From Cyclobacteriaceae bacterium (lineage in GTDB: Bacteria; Bacteroidota; Bacteroidia; Cytophagales; Cyclobacteriaceae), in NCBI GenBank assembly GCA_028285445.1, contig JANQPQ010000036.1:1-64000 (forward strand): a stretch of 64,000 nt of DNA, given 5' to 3'. Positions 61,067 to 64,000 of the stretch are shown piece after piece. The position numbers and the translations under genes were made by a program. The number at the start of each line of letters is the position of its first letter. Position 1 is the first letter of the stretch. Below the pieces are notes generated by a model. It made no database searches, was not told the DNA's origin, and was given only the letters and a program-made list of their open reading frames with translations.

Positions 61067-63696
61067 AAAACGAAAAACACCCTAAGCCTCCTTTCCTGGT
61101 TCTCAAGTGGTTTTGCCGATCGGAGTTTTATCCTGCAATTGAAGGAGACCTCATTGAAGTTTATGCACTCCAATTGAAAAAAAGGGGGCCATTCCAAGCC
61201 TATTTGCTGCTATGCAAGGAGGTTTTGCTCCTTCTCAGGAAGGAGGTAATCAAGCCCGTTTACTCTGTAGAAACAACTGCTAATACTATTATGCTTCATC
61301 ATTACCTGCGGCTCGCGATTCGCAATCTTCGAAAGCAAAAAAGTTATTCTTTGGTTAATCTCTTTGGCCTTTCCGTGGCGTTGGTAATTGCTCTTCTTGT
61401 TTCTTTATATATCTCCCATGAGTTTAGTTATGACAATTTCCATGAGGATAGCAACAGAATTTATCGCGTTACTAAAAGCTATTTCAATGGCGACAAAAAG
61501 GTGGAAACCGTTCCCTTTAGAAGTTATCTGCTTGAGCACATACGGGATGAGATTACAGGTGTTGAAAGCACCACTACATTGAAGCCATTTTCTGGTAATC
61601 AGGTAATTCAACACCAAGACAAAACCATTTCTGAAAGCCACATCACCTTCGTAGAGGACAATTTCTTTGACTTTTTCAACTTCGATTTGATACAAGGCAA
61701 CAAAAAGTCTGTTTTGTCGAAACCCTATACTGTGGTTATTTCGAGTAGCCAGGCACAAGCAGTATTCCCAAGCCAGACAGCAGTGGGCAAGGAGATAACG
61801 ATTAAAGAGGCCTTTAGTGGTCGGCAGTTTGTCGCCTCAGTAACCGGAGTTTTTGCAGACATGCCAGAGAATAGTCATATGCATTTCGACTATCTCGTAA
61901 GCATGGCCACCGGCGAGATTGAAAACAAAAAAGAGCGCATTTATAGTTTTCCGCTTAAATACGGATATCTGAAACTGTCTCCGGGCGTTGAAATTGCCGC
62001 TGTTGCTGAGCAAATTCCTAAGATAGAGGAGGCTTATGCCCCAAGGTTCTACGCAACACATGATATGCACCTCCACCCGCAGCCTTTGGCTTCTATTCAC
62101 CTGCAATCCAATATGGAGAACGAACTGGAGACCAATGGCGACGTCAGGCAAGTATACTTGCTAGTGGGAATCGCCGGGCTCATTCTTATGATTGCATTTT
62201 TCAACTATATCAATCTAACTATTGCAAACAGTTCTCTTCGCGAAAAAGAGGTAGGGCTTCGCAAAAGTATAGGAGCGTTTAGAAAACAGCTAATCGGGCA
62301 GTTTCTTACAGAATCATTTTTGAATACGACTGCGGCACTTTTTGTCGCCATTATTCTTACCTATTTTTTGCTGCCCAACTTCAACGCCTTCACCGGCAAA
62401 ACGCTTGCTCTTTCAGGGCAACAGATAGAAACTATAGCGTTGCTGGCCGGCATTGTGCTATTGGCCGGCTTGCTATCGGGGTTTTATCCCGCGCTTATCT
62501 TGACCAAGGTGAAACCAGCTACGGCCATGAAAAGCAAAGGCATTGGTAAGGGAGGAATGATTCCGAGACGTTTGTTAGTTACTCTACAGATGGGAGTCGC
62601 GGTTTTCTTGATGATTATAACCGTTGTGGTTTTCAAGCAGTGGAAAATGCTGCAGAGTAGTAAATTCTCCTTTAACACAGAAGATATTATCAATATTCCG
62701 GTCAGTTCCCTCACACTCCGGGATAATTACCAAGTACTCAAACAAGAGTTGCTTCAGAATGCCGATGTTTTGGCCATAACAGGCTCAAACAAAAATTTCA
62801 TCTCACCATTAACTTCCTTCAATGGTCTCACGGTTCCTGGCCACGAGGACTTCGTTAATATTTATCGAGCTGTAGTTGATGCTGATTTCTTTTCGCTTTA
62901 CAATAAAAAATTCATTAGTGGTCGAAATTTTGTTGACCATTCTACTGATTCTCTCAATAGTATTATTATCAATCAGTCTGCTGCTAAACTTGTTGGTGTG
63001 GGCCCCGAAGAGATCATTGGAATGAAAGTGAAATGGGGAGACGATGATTACACATCTGAAATCATTGGAGTGGTTGAAGATTTTCAATTTCAGTCAATGC
63101 ATAGCCGCATTGTACCAATGCATTTCCAAACATTCCATTCTCAAAGGCTTGCCGACCATCTAAAGGTGATCACTATCAAGTTAGATTCGAAAAATTTTGC
63201 AAGCACTTTGGCTCAGATTGAAAGCACCTTCAAGAAATTAGATGAGAAGGCCTTGTTTAGCTTTAGTATACTTGATTATGAAATTGGAGAGGCCTATCAA
63301 AAAGAACTGCGGTTTGGGCAAATATTTATGGGAGCAACCTTCTTCTCCTTGCTGTTGGCCGCTTTAGGGATCTTTGGCATTGCCGCGTCAAGTACCAGCC
63401 TGCGAAGAAAGGAGATTAGTATACGGAAAGTACTGGGAGCGTCGTTCCTCCGGGTGCTGTTTTCAGTAAACCGGGAATTTGTAGTCCTGGCCTTGGCAGC
63501 GAACATATTTGCATGGCCATTAGCATATCTGCTAAGCGAAAAATGGCTCTCAAATTTTGCCTATAAGGTTGACATAAGCACTGCCGTTTTCATTTCAACA
63601 CTTGGCACCTCCCTTACAATTGCAATCTTAACCGCATTGTTCTGGACCTACAGAAGTGCGGCTGCTAATCCTACTAAGGCACTAAACGAAAGTTGA
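61063..63696 (+). CDS. FtsX/MacB-type ABC transporter permease with N-terminal prefix domain
   Basis: An 877-residue inner-membrane permease. It opens with a permease-prefix domain (about 1-75: PFLVLKWFCRSEFYPAIEGD) known from permeases paired with PadR genes. Then a MacB-like periplasmic domain and two FtsX domains in tandem: LRLAIRNLRKQKSYSLVNLFGLSVAL at the first membrane segment, REKEVGLRKSIGAFRKQLIGQFLTES and RRKEISIRKVLGASFLRVLFSVNRE as the paired loops. No ATPase gene lies in the visible neighbourhood, so the ATPase must be encoded elsewhere. Substrate unknown; export or stress sensing is typical. Confidence 0.9.
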   Translation: MKNEKHPKPPFLVLKWFCRSEFYPAIEGDLIEVYALQLKKRGPFQAYLLLCKEVLLLLRKEVIKPVYSVETTANTIMLHHYLRLAIRNLRKQKSYSLVNLFGLSVALVIALLVSLYISHEFSYDNFHEDSNRIYRVTKSYFNGDKKVETVPFRSYLLEHIRDEITGVESTTTLKPFSGNQVIQHQDKTISESHITFVEDNFFDFFNFDLIQGNKKSVLSKPYTVVISSSQAQAVFPSQTAVGKEITIKEAFSGRQFVASVTGVFADMPENSHMHFDYLVSMATGEIENKKERIYSFPLKYGYLKLSPGVEIAAVAEQIPKIEEAYAPRFYATHDMHLHPQPLASIHLQSNMENELETNGDVRQVYLLVGIAGLILMIAFFNYINLTIANSSLREKEVGLRKSIGAFRKQLIGQFLTESFLNTTAALFVAIILTYFLLPNFNAFTGKTLALSGQQIETIALLAGIVLLAGLLSGFYPALILTKVKPATAMKSKGIGKGGMIPRRLLVTLQMGVAVFLMIITVVVFKQWKMLQSSKFSFNTEDIINIPVSSLTLRDNYQVLKQELLQNADVLAITGSNKNFISPLTSFNGLTVPGHEDFVNIYRAVVDADFFSLYNKKFISGRNFVDHSTDSLNSIIINQSAAKLVGVGPEEIIGMKVKWGDDDYTSEIIGVVEDFQFQSMHSRIVPMHFQTFHSQRLADHLKVITIKLDSKNFASTLAQIESTFKKLDEKALFSFSILDYEIGEAYQKELRFGQIFMGATFFSLLLAALGIFGIAASSTSLRRKEISIRKVLGASFLRVLFSVNREFVVLALAANIFAWPLAYLLSEKWLSNFAYKVDISTAVFISTLGTSLTIAILTALFWTYRSAAANPTKALNES

Positions 63697-63800
63697 CACC
63701 ATCCAACACAATTCCGGCATTGTTGCCCAATTTTTGCATACCAATAAGTATTTTGGTCTTTCGGCATCACATTGATGGTGATTGCCGTTAATCATTTGGT

Positions 63801-64000
63801 ATGAATAACTCCCTTCTGATTTTTGACAACTCTCCATGGCTTACGTTGGTAGGAATTGTAGTCGGTTTGCTCTATGCGTGGTTGCTGTACAGCAGTAAAG
63901 GCCCCTGGACAAAAACTATGGGATATGCTCTTTCTACCAGCCGGGTTATTCTGGTAGCTTTACTATTTGTACTACTGCTTGGTCCCATCCTCCGGCAGAT
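63801..64000 (+). CDS. Start of a membrane protein, cut by window end
   Basis: I translated this frame by hand: ATG at 63801, open to the window edge with 66 codons. It holds two hydrophobic segments (WLTLVGIVVGLLYAWLLY and ILVALLFVLLLGP) linked by a basic loop (SSKGPWTKTMGYALSTSR). The pattern resembles the front of large Bacteroidota membrane proteins that carry VWA-like or DUF4159-like domains later, but too little is seen to name it. The 104 bases between it and the permease gene show no clear terminator. Confidence 0.5.
   Translation, partial: MNNSLLIFDNSPWLTLVGIVVGLLYAWLLYSSKGPWTKTMGYALSTSRVILVALLFVLLLGPILRQ

Overview
The window reads as chromosomal DNA of a Bacteroidota bacterium, most likely of the Cytophagales/Cytophagia side. 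Evidence: a type IX secretion system (T9SS) gene porT directly behind ubiE; a large exported protein with a C-terminal T9SS sorting domain; lineage-typical families (DUF5606, DUF6588, DUF5916, DUF4920, head-GIN/DUF2807, PorE-like TPR/PD40/OmpA proteins, LytS/LytTR pairs); and upstream regions that repeatedly carry the Bacteroidota -7 promoter box TAnnTTTG, in places with a TTG box 18-20 bases upstream. No rRNA, tRNA, CRISPR array, insertion sequence or prophage was seen. Base composition looks even. This is an ordinary housekeeping stretch with some exported and regulatory genes of interest.

Layout. 1-6061 (minus strand): xerD, pyrD, ftsK, lolA and a truncated pyrF. 6103-8733 (plus): aroQ, a class V aminotransferase, rnhA, and an exported retropepsin-like protease. 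8719-11928 (minus): an exported protein with about fourteen WD40 repeats and a caspase domain. 12061-13134 (plus): monooxygenase-like protein, ArsR repressor and SRPBCC protein behind a palindromic operator-promoter. 13148-15724: saccharopine-dehydrogenase-like gene, cdd and an esterase. 15721-19994 (minus): SDR, porT, ubiE, and a PorE-like OmpA protein. 20296-24043: engB, DUF5606 gene, small conserved gene, fbp (minus), aspartate kinase. 24015-29347: protein tyrosine phosphatase, an orphan terminator, enoyl-CoA hydratase, DUF6588, tpx, waaA, rsgA. 29348-33463 (minus): T9SS cargo, glycosyltransferase, acetyltransferase. 33530-37749: permease, YigZ, nth, 3'-5' exonuclease, nhaC. 37863-44836: polytopic membrane protein, DUF4442, a five-PAS histidine kinase behind a G-quadruplex-forming tract, head-GIN protein, MFS transporter. 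44942-51724: two unknown exported proteins, BNR-repeat protein, PH-like protein, DUF819, crcB, DUF4920 lipoprotein. 51787-58136: M24 peptidase, thioesterase, MATE, NUDIX, rnhB, LytTR regulator and LytS kinase. 58387-64000: DUF5916 protein, PadR repressor with FtsX-type permease, and the start of a membrane protein.

How the genes fit together. Pyrimidine supply (pyrF, pyrD, cdd), chromosome dimer resolution (ftsK with xerD), envelope biogenesis (lolA, waaA, porT, a PorE-like protein), RNA/DNA hybrid removal (rnhA, rnhB) and base-excision repair (nth) are the recognisable housekeeping themes. Local operons are tight, with 1- and 4-base stop/start overlaps (aroQ/aminotransferase, arsR/SRPBCC, waaA/rsgA, DUF819, LytTR/LytS, PadR/permease).

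The strongest architectural oddity is that all twelve convergent gene pairs abut or overlap (from 39 bases of overlap to a 13-base gap), leaving no room for a terminator between them. Other items worth attention are the G-quadruplex tract at the kinase start, an orphan plus-strand terminator at 24608, paired operator-like repeats at padR, and the secreted WD40-caspase facing an exported aspartic protease.
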